Shown here piece after piece: positions 27,759-36,866 of a DNA stretch of 64,000 nt. The position numbers were made by a program, and so were the translations under genes. Location of the stretch: assembly GCF_001830325.1 (NCBI RefSeq), contig NZ_MHZG01000008.1, positions 1 through 64,000 of the forward strand, read 5' to 3'. The notes beneath the pieces are model-generated. The model did no database searches, had not been told where the DNA came from, and worked only from the letters and a program-made list of their open reading frames with translations. Within the stretch, counting starts at the first letter, position 1, and each line of letters starts with the position of its first letter. Origin of the DNA: Polynucleobacter sp. GWA2_45_21. GTDB lineage: Bacteria > Pseudomonadota > Gammaproteobacteria > Burkholderiales > Burkholderiaceae.

Positions 27759-28213
27759 ATCTCAGCAATCAACTCGATTTCAACGCAGGCACCCAAAGGA
27801 ATTTGAGCAACGCCAAATGCGCTACGGGCATGCTTGCCGGCCTCCCCAAAGACCTTAAAGAGTAATTCTGAGCAGCCATTAACAACTAAGTGCTGCTCAG
27901 TAAATTCAGAGGTGGAGTTCACGAGACCCATGACTTTCACAATTCGCTTTACCTTGTCGAGTGAGCCCAGATGATTTTGTAGAGTCGAAATTAAATCAAT
28001 TGCAATTGATCTTGCTGCAGCTTTACCAGTCTCCGTATCCACGTCTAAACCAAGCTTACCAACCCAGGGCTTGCCATCTTTTTTGGCGATATGACCGGAT
28101 AAAAATACAGTATTACCGGTAGTGGCTGCCATGACATAAGCGGCAGCAGGGGGTCCAGGTGGCGGTAAATCGATACCCAGGGTTTTGAGGCGATCGCTAA
28201 TGTGATTTGTCAT
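27755..28213 (-). CDS. RidA family protein
   Basis: A 152-aa Rid/YjgF protein. The VFLSGHIAK strand, the VKRIVKVMGLVNSTSEFTEQH segment and the terminal block HARSAFGVAQIPLGACVEIELIA, with the substrate-contacting arginine, place it in the family. RidA proteins hydrolyse reactive enamine/imine intermediates to ketoacids; this is one of the longer subgroups, whose substrate is unknown. It shares four bases with the mocA 3' end on the opposite strand and lies 73 bp from the coxE-like gene. Confidence 0.88.
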   Translation of the reverse strand: MTNHISDRLKTLGIDLPPPGPPAAAYVMAATTGNTVFLSGHIAKKDGKPWVGKLGLDVDTETGKAAARSIAIDLISTLQNHLGSLDKVKRIVKVMGLVNSTSEFTEQHLVVNGCSELLFKVFGEAGKHARSAFGVAQIPLGACVEIELIAEI

Positions 28214-28286
28214 ATGGTTTTAGAAAGGAGTAAGAGATGAAAAAAAGAAATTGATAAACAGTGATGTTTGAGTAAATCTTACTAGA

Positions 28287-29462
28287 TTACTTGGATAGTT
28301 GACGCATGGCATTTTCAAGGCCATTTAATGTAACGGGGTACATGCGGTCTTTCATCAAGTTCTTCATGATGTCGATTGATTGGCGATATTGCCAAACTGA
28401 TTCGGGTTCCGGATTAAGCCATGCAAAGTGAGGGAAGTGATCAATGAGACGATTAATCCACGTTGCACCAGTTTCTCGGTTGTTGTATTCCACTGACCCA
28501 TTAGGACTCAGAATCTCATAAGGGGACATCGTGGCATCCCCAATAAAAATGAGCTTGTAGTCTGGACCATATTTATTAATGATGTCTTGTGTAGCAGTGA
28601 CTTGATCGCGTCTACGGCGATTGCTCTGCCAGAGATGTTCATACACGCAGTTATGGAAGTAGTAATACTCCAAGTGTTTGAATTCAGTTTTGACGGCGGT
28701 GAATAATTCAGAGATGCGTTGAATATGATCATCCATAGATCCGCCAACATCCATTAACAGCATTACTTTGACTTGGTTATGACGCTCGGGTCGCATTTGA
28801 ATGTCGAGCATCCCGGCATTTGCCGCCGTCGAGTGGATAGTCTTATCCAGATCTAACTCAAGACTGGAGCCTTCTCGAGCAAAACGGCGCAAGCGGCGTA
28901 ATGCCATTTTGATATTGCGCGTACCTAAACTGAGGTCGCTATCGTAATCCTTAAATTCGCGCGCTTCCCAAACTTTAATAGCCGTCCGATTACCAGCACT
29001 TTCGCCCCCAATTCGAATACCTTCAGGGTGATAGCCGCTATGGCCAAAAGGCGATGAACCTCCAGCACCAATCCACTTATTACCGCCGCCATGCCATTCC
29101 TTCTGCTCCTTCAGGAGTTCTTGAAGGCGCTTTTGTAAGGCCTCAGGACCGCCTAATTTCTTGAGTGCTGCTTTTTCTTCTTCGCTCAATACGCGTTGTA
29201 ATTTTTTCTCAAGCCAGTCCAGCGGAATATTCGGTGCCAATGCAATGATTTGCTCTACGCCATTAAAGTAAGCGCCAAAGACTTGATCAAAGTGATCAAA
29301 GTGCTGCTCATCCTTTACTAGGGTCATTCGCGCTAGTTGATAAAACTCATCAATTGAAGGATTGATGACGCCTTCTTTTAAAGCCTCAAGAAGCGTTAAA
29401 AACTCTCGAACTGAAACAGGCACCTTAGCCTCTTTGAGCTTGAGAAAAAATTGAATCAACAT
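28287..29462 (-). CDS. CoxE-like VWA domain protein
   Basis: A 391-aa protein whose N-terminal half is helical (LIQFFLKLKEAKVPVSVREFL) and whose C-terminal half is a von Willebrand factor A domain. The metal-ion site reads MDVGGSMDD (near residue 240), close to the DxSxS form. This is the CoxE architecture, a partner of MoxR-type AAA+ ATPases in maturing metalloenzymes; in CO dehydrogenase clusters CoxD and CoxE assemble the Mo/Cu active site. It lies 33 bp or more downstream of the MoxR gene on the same strand, fitting that pair. Confidence 0.87.
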   Translation of the reverse strand: MLIQFFLKLKEAKVPVSVREFLTLLEALKEGVINPSIDEFYQLARMTLVKDEQHFDHFDQVFGAYFNGVEQIIALAPNIPLDWLEKKLQRVLSEEEKAALKKLGGPEALQKRLQELLKEQKEWHGGGNKWIGAGGSSPFGHSGYHPEGIRIGGESAGNRTAIKVWEAREFKDYDSDLSLGTRNIKMALRRLRRFAREGSSLELDLDKTIHSTAANAGMLDIQMRPERHNQVKVMLLMDVGGSMDDHIQRISELFTAVKTEFKHLEYYYFHNCVYEHLWQSNRRRRDQVTATQDIINKYGPDYKLIFIGDATMSPYEILSPNGSVEYNNRETGATWINRLIDHFPHFAWLNPEPESVWQYRQSIDIMKNLMKDRMYPVTLNGLENAMRQLSK

Positions 29463-29495
29463 GATTCAGCTATCGCGATATGAAGGTAGGTGAGA

Positions 29496-30353
29496 TCAGC
29501 GGTGATTTCGGTTCATCATCACAAGACGCTCGAAGAGATGAATATCTTGTTCATTCTTGAGTAGCGCGCCATGCAGCGGTGGAATCGTAATTTTCTCTTC
29601 ACTGCTATAGAGTGCATCTGCTGGAATATCTTCTGCCAGCAAAAGTTTTAACCAGTCAATGAGCTCTGAGGTTGAAGGTTTCTTCTTCAAGCCTGGCAAT
29701 GATCGGATCTGGTAAAAAGATTTAAGGGCTGCTTCAAGCAATTCTTGTTTGATATCGGGATGATGCACATCAACGATGCTTTGCATGGTTCCAGCATCCG
29801 GAAATGAGATGTAGTGAAAGAAGCAGCGACGCAAAAATGCATCGGGCAATTCTTTTTCATTATTTGAGGTGATGATGACAAGAGGGCGGTGCTTTGCTTT
29901 TATGAGCTCACGGGTTTCGTATACATAAAACTCCATGCGATCAATTTCTCTCAAGAGATCATTAGGAAACTCAATATCTGCTTTATCAATCTCATCAATT
30001 AAAAGCACAACGGGTTCGTCGGCCTCAAATGCTTGCCAAAGGACACCTTTCACAATGTAGTTACGAATGTCGTTTACTTTTTCATCACCAAGCTGAGAGT
30101 CTCTTAGCCTGCTAACCGCATCGTATTCATACAGACCTTGTTGAGCTTTTGTGGTGGATTTAATATGCCATTGCATGAGCGGCATATTCAGGGCTGCAGC
30201 GACTTCCTCGGCCAACATGGTTTTCCCCGTCCCCGGTTCGCCTTTAATCAATAGGGGCCGCTGAAGCTGAAAAGCGGCATTTACCGCCAATTTCAAGTCA
30301 TCAGTAGCAACATAGCTTTTGGAGCCATCAAAACGGGATTTGGTCTTTGTCAT
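29496..30353 (-). CDS. MoxR/CoxD-like AAA+ ATPase
   Basis: A 285-aa MoxR-type AAA+ ATPase. Walker A GEPGTGKTML and Walker B LLIDEIDKAD are clear, with sensor-1 ITSNNEKELPDAFLRRC and the arginine finger. The track starts at a TTG (30389); the ATG at 30353 (MTKTKSRFDGSKSY) is preferred, and a TATACT -10 box lies at 30394-30389 just upstream of it. Together with the VWA partner it forms a chaperone pair for cofactor insertion. A perfect FNR-type site lies about 130 bp upstream of the start. Confidence 0.88.
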   Translation of the reverse strand: MTKTKSRFDGSKSYVATDDLKLAVNAAFQLQRPLLIKGEPGTGKTMLAEEVAAALNMPLMQWHIKSTTKAQQGLYEYDAVSRLRDSQLGDEKVNDIRNYIVKGVLWQAFEADEPVVLLIDEIDKADIEFPNDLLREIDRMEFYVYETRELIKAKHRPLVIITSNNEKELPDAFLRRCFFHYISFPDAGTMQSIVDVHHPDIKQELLEAALKSFYQIRSLPGLKKKPSTSELIDWLKLLLAEDIPADALYSSEEKITIPPLHGALLKNEQDIHLFERLVMMNRNHR

Positions 30354-30468
30354 GGTTGGGGCAATAAATTTGTCTGAAACAGCATTCAAGTATAGGTAAA
30401 AGGGTGCTTATTTTCAGTGTTTTTACTGATTTCAGGACCTGAATCACGGCAATGCGCTCTGTCTCCGC

Positions 30469-30474
30469 TATACT
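30469..30474 (+). promoter_or_regulatory. Candidate -10 box for the cytochrome c genes
   Basis: TATACT at 30469-30474 is a good -10, but no -35 stands out 16-18 bp upstream (ACGGCA region), as expected for a regulated promoter. The start point would fall near 30481, beside the FNR-type site. Confidence 0.4.
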
Positions 30475-30483
30475 CTTCCCAAA

Positions 30484-30497
30484 TTGATTTAAATCAA
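30484..30497. promoter_or_regulatory. FNR/ANR-type binding site
   Basis: TTGATTTAAATCAA is a perfect 14-bp palindrome and an exact match to TTGAT-N4-ATCAA. It lies 21 bp before the ATG of the first cytochrome gene and 130 bp before the divergent moxR start. Its position just after the plus-strand -10 would suit repression of the cytochromes by an oxygen-sensing FNR-type regulator. Confidence 0.7.
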
Positions 30498-30517
30498 ACT
30501 TGTTAATGATGATTTCT

Positions 30518-30883
30518 ATGAAAAAACACCTCATTCTTTCCCAATTGACTCTGTGTGCTGCCTTGGCTTTTGCTGGATTTGCCGCACAAGCTCAAGACGT
30601 AAAAGGTTCAGCTCAGGCTGGACAAGGCAAGGTTTGGCTTTGCATTGGTTGCCACTCCATCCCGGACTATCGTGCTGACTATCCCTTGGTCTATAGAGTT
30701 CCAATGTTAGGCGGTCAAAATGCCGCGTACATTGCTAGCTCCTTAGCTGCCTACAAAAAAGGTGAAAGAAAGCATCCAACGATGCGTTCTATTGCTGCCA
30801 GCTTGTCTGATCAAGACATGGCCGACCTTGGCGAATACTATGCTGCGCAGACTGCCAGCTCACCAAATAACCCATTGAAGTGA
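30518..30883 (+). CDS. Small c-type cytochrome (class I), 121 aa
   Basis: A periplasmic monohaem cytochrome: signal peptide MKKHLILSQLTLCAALAFAGFAAQA, then CIGCHSI (the CXXCH haem site) and a distal axial methionine candidate in HPTMRSIAASLSDQDMADL. The track start at 30500 is TTG; ATG 30518 gives the natural signal-peptide start. It precedes a second cytochrome gene by 17 bp and is probably an electron carrier for a dehydrogenase or terminal oxidase. The FNR-type site 21 bp upstream suggests oxygen control. Confidence 0.85.
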   Translation: MKKHLILSQLTLCAALAFAGFAAQAQDVKGSAQAGQGKVWLCIGCHSIPDYRADYPLVYRVPMLGGQNAAYIASSLAAYKKGERKHPTMRSIAASLSDQDMADLGEYYAAQTASSPNNPLK

Positions 30884-30900
30884 TATTTAGAGGCACGTTT

Positions 30901-31245
30901 ATGAAATTCGCACTAATTACCGCCATTCTGTTATCCAGTATTGGTGTTGCTCAAGCAGCTAGCGCCGATAAAGGCAAAGCCCTAGTAGAGAAGGCCAACT
31001 GTGCCTCTTGCCATGGTGCTGGCCTGAACGCTCCAATCTTGCCTGCTTACCCAAAGTTAGCTGGTCAGTACCCTGATTACCTTTACTACGCTTTGCGTGC
31101 TTATCAAGTTGGTGGTTCTAATGCCCAATTTGGTCGCAATAACGCTGTAATGTCTTCACAAGTACAGTCATTTTCAGATGCAGACCTTCAAGATATGGCT
31201 GCATACATCTCTAAATTACCTGGAAATTTCGTCATTAAGAAGTAA
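30901..31245 (+). CDS. Small c-type cytochrome (class I), 114 aa
   Basis: A second periplasmic monohaem cytochrome. MKFALITAILLSSIGVAQAA is the signal peptide, CASCHGAG the haem site (near residue 36), and AVMSSQVQSFSDADLQDMAAYIS the C-terminal helix with the axial Met. The ATG at 30901 is preferred over the track's GTG at 30880. It resembles the c553/c4 half-domain type. With the neighbouring cytochrome it could act as a two-protein, di-haem-like electron carrier. A terminator follows. Confidence 0.87.
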   Translation: MKFALITAILLSSIGVAQAASADKGKALVEKANCASCHGAGLNAPILPAYPKLAGQYPDYLYYALRAYQVGGSNAQFGRNNAVMSSQVQSFSDADLQDMAAYISKLPGNFVIKK

Positions 31246-31271
31246 TCCAGGGATTTGAGCGGTTCAAACTA

Positions 31272-31307
31272 AAAGGCTTAGGTTAATCACCTAAGCCTTT
31301 GTTCTTT
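31272..31307. terminator. Rho-independent terminator after the cytochrome pair
   Basis: Stem AAAGGCTTAGGT / ACCTAAGCCTTT (12 bp, loop TAATC, 31272-31300) is followed by GTTCTTT. It ends the cytochrome message and may also serve the convergent gntR gene. Confidence 0.85.
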
Positions 31308-31330
31308 ATAAGTATCTTTGTTTTATAGCG

Positions 31331-31969
31331 CTATTTAGTTGCCTCAAGACCTCTAGCCAGGTGCTTGCGCATCGCTTGCTCTGCAGCCAGAGGATCTCTT
31401 TTGAGGATCGCCTGCAGAATTTCACGATGTTCAATTAATGAGCTGAGTAAACGACCGCTTCTACTTAAAGAATCACGTCTTTGTAGTTTAAGAACCTTGC
31501 GTAGGTCGTCAATGACCCCATTCATCCATTTATTACCAGCAATTTCTTGGATTAACTCATGAAATTTGACGTTAATTTCAAAGAACTGCTCTAAATCTCG
31601 GTCTGCAGCCGCCTTTTCTAAGCGGTGATGGATGTTATCCAGCTGGGTAAGTTGGGCCTCTGAGGCTTTAATAGCGGTTTCTTTGGCTGCTTGACCCTCT
31701 AAGAGGGATAGGACTGTGAAGATTTGCTCGAGATCGCGCCGATCTACCTCGGTGACGTAGGCGCCTTTGTTCATTTTGGTGGTTACTAAGCCCTCTGAGG
31801 CCAGAACTTTGATTGCTTCGCGCATCGGAGTTCTGCTGATTCCAAAGGCTATTGCAAGACTTTGCTCATCTAGCCAACTGCCTGGGGCTAGTTCATGGGA
31901 AAAGATTTGCTCGCGCAGTCGCTCAGCAACGTCTTCGTATAAGGGTCTATTAATTAGTTTTGTATTCAT
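31331..31969 (-). CDS. GntR family transcriptional regulator, FCD type
   Basis: A 212-aa FadR/FCD-type regulator. The N-terminal winged helix has VAERLREQIFSHELAPGSWLDEQSLA, then GISRTPMREAIKVLASEGLV; the C-terminal FCD helical domain has the metal/ligand pattern EQFFEINVKFHELIQEIAG and ...IEHREILQAILKRD. It is divergent from methylmalonyl-CoA mutase, so it probably controls the propionate operon and itself. A TGTATACA palindrome lies six bases before its start codon. The effector is unknown; a CoA ester or small acid is likely. Confidence 0.88.
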   Translation of the reverse strand: MNTKLINRPLYEDVAERLREQIFSHELAPGSWLDEQSLAIAFGISRTPMREAIKVLASEGLVTTKMNKGAYVTEVDRRDLEQIFTVLSLLEGQAAKETAIKASEAQLTQLDNIHHRLEKAAADRDLEQFFEINVKFHELIQEIAGNKWMNGVIDDLRKVLKLQRRDSLSRSGRLLSSLIEHREILQAILKRDPLAAEQAMRKHLARGLEATK

Positions 31970-31974
31970 AATTA

Positions 31975-31982
31975 TGTATACA
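31975..31982. promoter_or_regulatory. Candidate GntR/FCD operator TGTATACA
   Basis: A perfect 8-bp palindrome TGTATACA, of the kind bound by FCD-type GntR regulators, lies six bases upstream of the gntR start and next to the candidate mcm promoter. Confidence 0.55.
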
Positions 31983-31987
31983 GTATC

Positions 31988-32016
31988 TAGACAAATTGAA
32001 AAATGTCAAGCAAAAT
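31988..32016 (+). promoter_or_regulatory. Candidate promoter of the propionate operon
   Basis: TAGACA (31988-31993), a 17-bp spacer and CAAAAT (32011-32016) lie 49 bp before the mutase start. The operator candidate TGTATACA is immediately upstream. Confidence 0.4.
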
Positions 32017-32065
32017 AACCCCACAAATTTAGTAACAATGTAATAAAGCCAACCAGGAGTGCTTT

Positions 32066-34261
32066 ATGAGTGCGAGTGAAAAAAAGTCAGCAACGAATGC
32101 GTCTAATACTTGGCCAAATGTGCCAGATAGCAATTTAGATGCTTGGAAAAAATCAGCCCAAAAGTCAGCGCCGAATGGTGATGTCGATAAATTAGGTTGG
32201 CAAACTCCAGATGGGATACATCTCAAGGCCTTGTATACCGCTGAAGATACTGAAGGTCTGCAGTACACACATTCATTACCAGGTTTCGAGCCATTTGTTC
32301 GTGGACCTCAAGCAACAATGTACTCAGTGCGTCCTTGGACTATTCGTCAATACGCTGGCTTTTCAACTGCAGAAGAATCCAATGCGTTTTATCGCAAAGC
32401 GTTGGATGCAGGTGGTCAAGGCGTTTCCGTTGCTTTCGATTTGGCAACCCATCGTGGCTATGATTCCGATCATCCACGTGTGACTGGCGACGTTGGTAAG
32501 GCGGGTGTTGCGATTGACTCTGTAGAAGACATGAAAATATTGTTTGATGGCATTCCATTAGACAAGGTATCAGTATCGATGACGATGAATGGCGCCGTGT
32601 TGCCAGTGCTGGCTGGTTACATTGTTGCTGGTGAAGAGCAAGGCGTTAAGCAAGAATTGTTATCAGGCACGATTCAGAATGACATTCTGAAAGAGTTCAT
32701 GGTGCGTAACACTTATATCTACCCACCAGAGCCTTCAATGCGCATCATCGGTGACATCATTGAATACACCGCGAAGCACATGCCGAAATTTAACTCGATC
32801 TCTATCTCGGGTTACCACATGCAAGAGGCGGGTGCAAACCAAGTTCTCGAACTTGCTTTCACATTGGCTGATGGCAAGGAGTATGTCAAAACCGCTTTGG
32901 CTAAAGGCTTAGATGTCGATGGCTTTGCGGGTCGTCTTTCCTTCTTCTTTGCTATCGGCATGAACTTCTACCTTGAAGTTGCTAAGCTGCGCGCTGCACG
33001 CCTCTTATGGTGGCGCATCATGAAGTCCTTCGAGCCAAAGAACCCAAAGTCCTTGATGTTGCGTACGCATTGCCAAACTTCAGGCTGGTCTTTGACGGAG
33101 CAGGACCCATATAACAACGTGGTTCGCACAACAGTTGAAGCTATGGCCGCAGTTTTTGGTGGCACTCAATCTTTGCATACGAATTCATTCGATGAAGCGA
33201 TTGCCTTACCATCTGAATTCTCAAGCCGTATTGCACGTAATACCCAGTTAATTCTGCAAGAAGAAACCCATATCACTAGCGTGATCGATCCCTGGGCTGG
33301 CTCTTACATGATGGAGAACCTCACCCAAGAGATGGCCGATAAAGCCTGGGAAATTATTCAAGAAGTTGATGCCATGGGTGGTATGACCAAGGCCGTGGAA
33401 AGCGGTTGGGCTAAGTTGAAGATTGAAGCTGCTGCCGCCGAGAAACAAGCCAAGATCGATTCCGGCTCCGATGTTATCGTTGGTGTAAATAAATACAAGC
33501 TCGGCAAAGAAGATTTGGTTGACGTCTTAATGATTGACAACGACAAGGTTCGCGAAAGCCAGGTTGCACGCTTAAAAGACATCAGAGCTAAGCGTGACTC
33601 CAAAAAAGTTGAAGCCGCATTAGAGGCATTAACCAAAGCTGCAGAAGAAAATACCGGTAACTTATTAGAGTTGGCGGTACAGGCAATTCGTTTGCGAGCA
33701 ACGGTTGGTGAGGTTTCTGATGCATTAGAAAAAGTTTACGGGCGCCATCGCGCCGATACTCAAAAGGTGACTGGTGTGTATGCAGCTGCTTACGACTCAG
33801 CAGAAGGCTGGGAAAAATTGAAGGTTGAGATCGCTGATTTTGCAAAAGACTTTGGTCGTCGCCCACGTGTGATGATTGCCAAGCTTGGGCAAGATGGTCA
33901 TGACCGCGGCGCCAAAGTTGTTGCAACTGCTTTTGCTGACTTAGGTTTTGACGTTGATATTGGCCCCTTGTTCCAAACGCCAGAAGAGTGTGCTCGCCAG
34001 GCAATTGAAAACGACGTTCATGCTTTAGGTATTTCTACTCTTGCAGCAGGACATAAGACTTTGGTGCCAGCAATTATTGCTGAGCTCAAGAAGCAGGGCG
34101 CTGAGGACATTATTGTCTTCGTTGGCGGCGTTATTCCAAGACAGGATTACGACTTCTTGCATGAGGCTGGTGTGAAAGGTATTTATGGTCCGGGCACTCC
34201 GATTCCGGCTTCGGCAAAGGATGTGCTTGAGCAGATTCGTAAATCAGTAAAGCCTGATTAA
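32066..34261 (+). CDS. scpA: Methylmalonyl-CoA mutase (single-chain)
   Basis: A 731-aa B12 enzyme that interconverts succinyl-CoA and methylmalonyl-CoA. The N-terminal TIM barrel has [20 protein letters not shown] and [11 protein letters not shown], typical of the catalytic chain, and [12 protein letters not shown]. The B12-binding domain (from about 600) has the base-off motif [12 protein letters not shown] (DxHxxG) and the [14 protein letters not shown] segment. A CAGGAG site precedes the ATG. First of five or six genes (meaB, pccB, pccA, VOC) for propionyl-CoA use. Confidence 0.96.
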   Translation: MSASEKKSATNASNTWPNVPDSNLDAWKKSAQKSAPNGDVDKLGWQTPDGIHLKALYTAEDTEGLQYTHSLPGFEPFVRGPQATMYSVRPWTIRQYAGFSTAEESNAFYRKALDAGGQGVSVAFDLATHRGYDSDHPRVTGDVGKAGVAIDSVEDMKILFDGIPLDKVSVSMTMNGAVLPVLAGYIVAGEEQGVKQELLSGTIQNDILKEFMVRNTYIYPPEPSMRIIGDIIEYTAKHMPKFNSISISGYHMQEAGANQVLELAFTLADGKEYVKTALAKGLDVDGFAGRLSFFFAIGMNFYLEVAKLRAARLLWWRIMKSFEPKNPKSLMLRTHCQTSGWSLTEQDPYNNVVRTTVEAMAAVFGGTQSLHTNSFDEAIALPSEFSSRIARNTQLILQEETHITSVIDPWAGSYMMENLTQEMADKAWEIIQEVDAMGGMTKAVESGWAKLKIEAAAAEKQAKIDSGSDVIVGVNKYKLGKEDLVDVLMIDNDKVRESQVARLKDIRAKRDSKKVEAALEALTKAAEENTGNLLELAVQAIRLRATVGEVSDALEKVYGRHRADTQKVTGVYAAAYDSAEGWEKLKVEIADFAKDFGRRPRVMIAKLGQDGHDRGAKVVATAFADLGFDVDIGPLFQTPEECARQAIENDVHALGISTLAAGHKTLVPAIIAELKKQGAEDIIVFVGGVIPRQDYDFLHEAGVKGIYGPGTPIPASAKDVLEQIRKSVKPD

Positions 34262-34283
34262 CTTACAGATCGTCGATATCAGC

Positions 34284-35309
34284 ATGCTCAATGCAGTTGA
34301 CCAAGCCTTGGTGAATGATCTCACCGGTGCGCCTTCATCGGCGCAGCGTCGCGCCTTGGCGAAGATCATCACTTTGCTTGAGTCCACTCGCATGGATCAT
34401 CGCAAACGCGCTGATGAAGTACTCAATACCTTATTGCCTAAGACCGGCAAATCATTTCGTTTAGGCATCTCAGGCGTGCCGGGTGTTGGTAAGTCGACAT
34501 TAATTGAAACTTTGGGTTTGTATCTGATTGACAAGGGTCATCGCGTTGCCGTTTTAGCTATTGATCCTTCTTCAAGCTTATCTGGAGGCTCCATTTTGGG
34601 TGATAAGACCCGCATGGAGAGATTGTCAGTTTTAGATAATGCATTTATTCGGCCGAGCCCCTCATCCTGCACATTGGGTGGCGTAGCTGAGAAAACACGA
34701 GAGGCTATGCTAGTTGCTGAGGCAGCGGGATTTGACATTGTGATTGTTGAAACCGTGGGTGTAGGTCAGAGTGAAATTGCTGTTGCTGGTATGACGGATA
34801 TGTTCTTGCTCCTGCAGCTGCCTAATGCAGGTGATGATCTTCAGGCGATTAAAAAAGGTGTCATGGAAATTGCCGATTTGATTGTGATCAATAAGGTAGA
34901 TATCGATCCTGACGCAGCAATGCGCGCGCAATTATTTATTACTAGCTCCTTGCGTCTTTTAGGCTTCCAAGGCAACCCTGATCACGCTTCGCATAATCAA
35001 GAGTATTGGCATCCACAGGTCATGACCTTAAGCGCCTTAGAAGGCAATGGCGTGCCTGAGTTATGGGAAAAAATTCTACATTTTCAGAAGCTGCAAAACG
35101 CCAATGGCCAGTTACAGTCACGCCGTAAGCAGCAGGCAGGTGCCTGGATGTGGGATCGAATTGATGCAGGCCTCAAGAATGCATTTCAGAATCACCCAGC
35201 AGTACAAGCACTTTTACCTGGCCTGAGTGCCGAGGTAAATCAAGGAACCATGGCCGCTTCTGTTGCTGCGAGACGTTTACTCGAAGCAATGGGACACGAA
35301 TTTTTCTAA
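34284..35309 (+). CDS. meaB: MeaB/ArgK GTPase, mutase chaperone
   Basis: A 341-aa SIMIBI-class GTPase that guards methylmalonyl-CoA mutase and gates cofactor loading. Walker [11 protein letters not shown] is near residue 64; the DPSS and [11 protein letters not shown] switch regions, [10 protein letters not shown] (switch II) and NKVD base motif are intact. It starts 22 bp after the mutase and ends 10 bp before pccB. The position in the mutase operon fits the chaperone role; the older name ArgK (arginine transport kinase) is not supported by this context. Confidence 0.94.
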   Translation: MLNAVDQALVNDLTGAPSSAQRRALAKIITLLESTRMDHRKRADEVLNTLLPKTGKSFRLGISGVPGVGKSTLIETLGLYLIDKGHRVAVLAIDPSSSLSGGSILGDKTRMERLSVLDNAFIRPSPSSCTLGGVAEKTREAMLVAEAAGFDIVIVETVGVGQSEIAVAGMTDMFLLLQLPNAGDDLQAIKKGVMEIADLIVINKVDIDPDAAMRAQLFITSSLRLLGFQGNPDHASHNQEYWHPQVMTLSALEGNGVPELWEKILHFQKLQNANGQLQSRRKQQAGAWMWDRIDAGLKNAFQNHPAVQALLPGLSAEVNQGTMAASVAARRLLEAMGHEFF

Positions 35310-35319
35310 GGGAGTAGTT

Positions 35320-36852
35320 ATGAAGGAAATCATTCAACAGCTTGAAGCAAAGCGCGAACTTGCCAGATTAGGTGGTGGGCAAAAGCGTATTGCCGCTCAA
35401 CATTCCAAAGGTAAATTGACCGCACGTGAGCGTATTGAGCTCTTGCTAGATGCCGGCACCTTCGAAGAATGGGATATGTTTGTTGAACATCGTTGCCATG
35501 ATTTTGGTATGGCTGATCAAACCGTTCCAGGTGATGGTGTTGTTACTGGTTACGGCATGATCAATGGCCGTTTAGTTTTTGTCTTCTCACAAGACTTTAC
35601 CGTCTTGGGTGGCTCTCTCTCAGAGGCGCATGCAGAGAAGATTTGTAAAGTAATGGACCAGGCAATCAAAGTTGGTGCGCCTGTAATTGGCTTAAACGAC
35701 TCTGGTGGTGCGCGTATTCAGGAGGGTGTTGCCTCTTTGGGTGGCTATGCTGAAATTTTCCAGCGCAATGTGACTGCTTCAGGCGTTATTCCACAGATCT
35801 CTTTAATCATGGGACCATCCGCAGGTGGTGCCGTGTATTCACCAGCGCTAACGGATTTCATCTTTATGGTGAAAGACAGTTCCTATATGTTTGTGACTGG
35901 TCCAGAAGTCGTTAAGACTGTGACCCATGAGGATGTCACTGCTGAAGAGTTGGGCGGTGCAGTCACGCACTCGACTATTTCAGGTGTTTGCGACTTAGCT
36001 TTTGATAATGATGTTGACGCCATCATGATGCTGCGTCGCTTCTTTAATTACCTCCCTTTATCGAACCGTGAAAAGCCACCAACCATCAATGGCGCACAAC
36101 GCACTGAAGAGCCTGATTTCTCTCTCGATACATTGGTACCAAGCAACCCAAATCAACCTTACGATATGAAAGAGTTGATCGAGAAGATTGTGGATGATGG
36201 TGAGTTTTTTGAACTACAGCCTGATTATGCAAAGAATATCTTGATCGGTTTTGCCCGCATGGAGGGTCGCTCCATCGGTATCGTGGCTAACCAGCCATTA
36301 GTACTGGCAGGCTGCTTAGATATCAAAGCATCCATTAAGGCGGCTCGCTTTGTTCGCTTCTGCGATGCTTTTAATATTCCTGTTGTGACTTTAGTTGATG
36401 TGCCTGGATTTATGCCTGGCACATCACAAGAATACGGCGGCATTATTAAGCATGGCGCGAAGTTGCTTTACGCCTATGCTGACTGCACTGTACCGAAGGT
36501 CACTCTAATCACTCGTAAAGCTTATGGTGGCGCTTATGACGTGATGGCCTCCAAACATTTGCGTGGCGATGTTAACTTTGCCTGGCCTTCAGCTGAAATT
36601 GCAGTAATGGGTCCAAAGGGTGCTGTGGAAATTATCTTCCGCGAAGAAAAATCAGATCCAGCAAAAATTGCAGCTCGCGAAGCTGAGTACAAGGCTAAGT
36701 TTGCAAATCCATTTGTAGCAGGGCGACGCGGCTACATTGATGATGTGATCTTGCCGCATGAGACACGTAAGCGTATCTCACGTTCTTTGGCCATGCTCAA
36801 GGACAAAGAGCTGACAAACCCACCGCGTAAACACGGCAATATTCCCCTCTAA
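35320..36852 (+). CDS. pccB: Propionyl-CoA carboxylase beta subunit
   Basis: Carboxyltransferase of 510 aa that transfers CO2 from biotin to propionyl-CoA. Crotonase-fold features include [41 protein letters not shown], and the second-half [24 protein letters not shown]. The track start 35263 lies inside meaB; ATG 35320 after AAGGGAG ([13 protein letters not shown]) is preferred. Context (mutase, meaB, pccA) identifies propionyl-CoA rather than acetyl- or methylcrotonyl-CoA as substrate. Confidence 0.93.
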   Translation: MKEIIQQLEAKRELARLGGGQKRIAAQHSKGKLTARERIELLLDAGTFEEWDMFVEHRCHDFGMADQTVPGDGVVTGYGMINGRLVFVFSQDFTVLGGSLSEAHAEKICKVMDQAIKVGAPVIGLNDSGGARIQEGVASLGGYAEIFQRNVTASGVIPQISLIMGPSAGGAVYSPALTDFIFMVKDSSYMFVTGPEVVKTVTHEDVTAEELGGAVTHSTISGVCDLAFDNDVDAIMMLRRFFNYLPLSNREKPPTINGAQRTEEPDFSLDTLVPSNPNQPYDMKELIEKIVDDGEFFELQPDYAKNILIGFARMEGRSIGIVANQPLVLAGCLDIKASIKAARFVRFCDAFNIPVVTLVDVPGFMPGTSQEYGGIIKHGAKLLYAYADCTVPKVTLITRKAYGGAYDVMASKHLRGDVNFAWPSAEIAVMGPKGAVEIIFREEKSDPAKIAAREAEYKAKFANPFVAGRRGYIDDVILPHETRKRISRSLAMLKDKELTNPPRKHGNIPL

Positions 36853-36866
36853 GGCGCCGACAAATC

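Noticed and set aside
26065-31245. Horizontal island encoding CO dehydrogenase
   Set aside because: No structural cox genes, no mobility genes and no clear shift in codon use.
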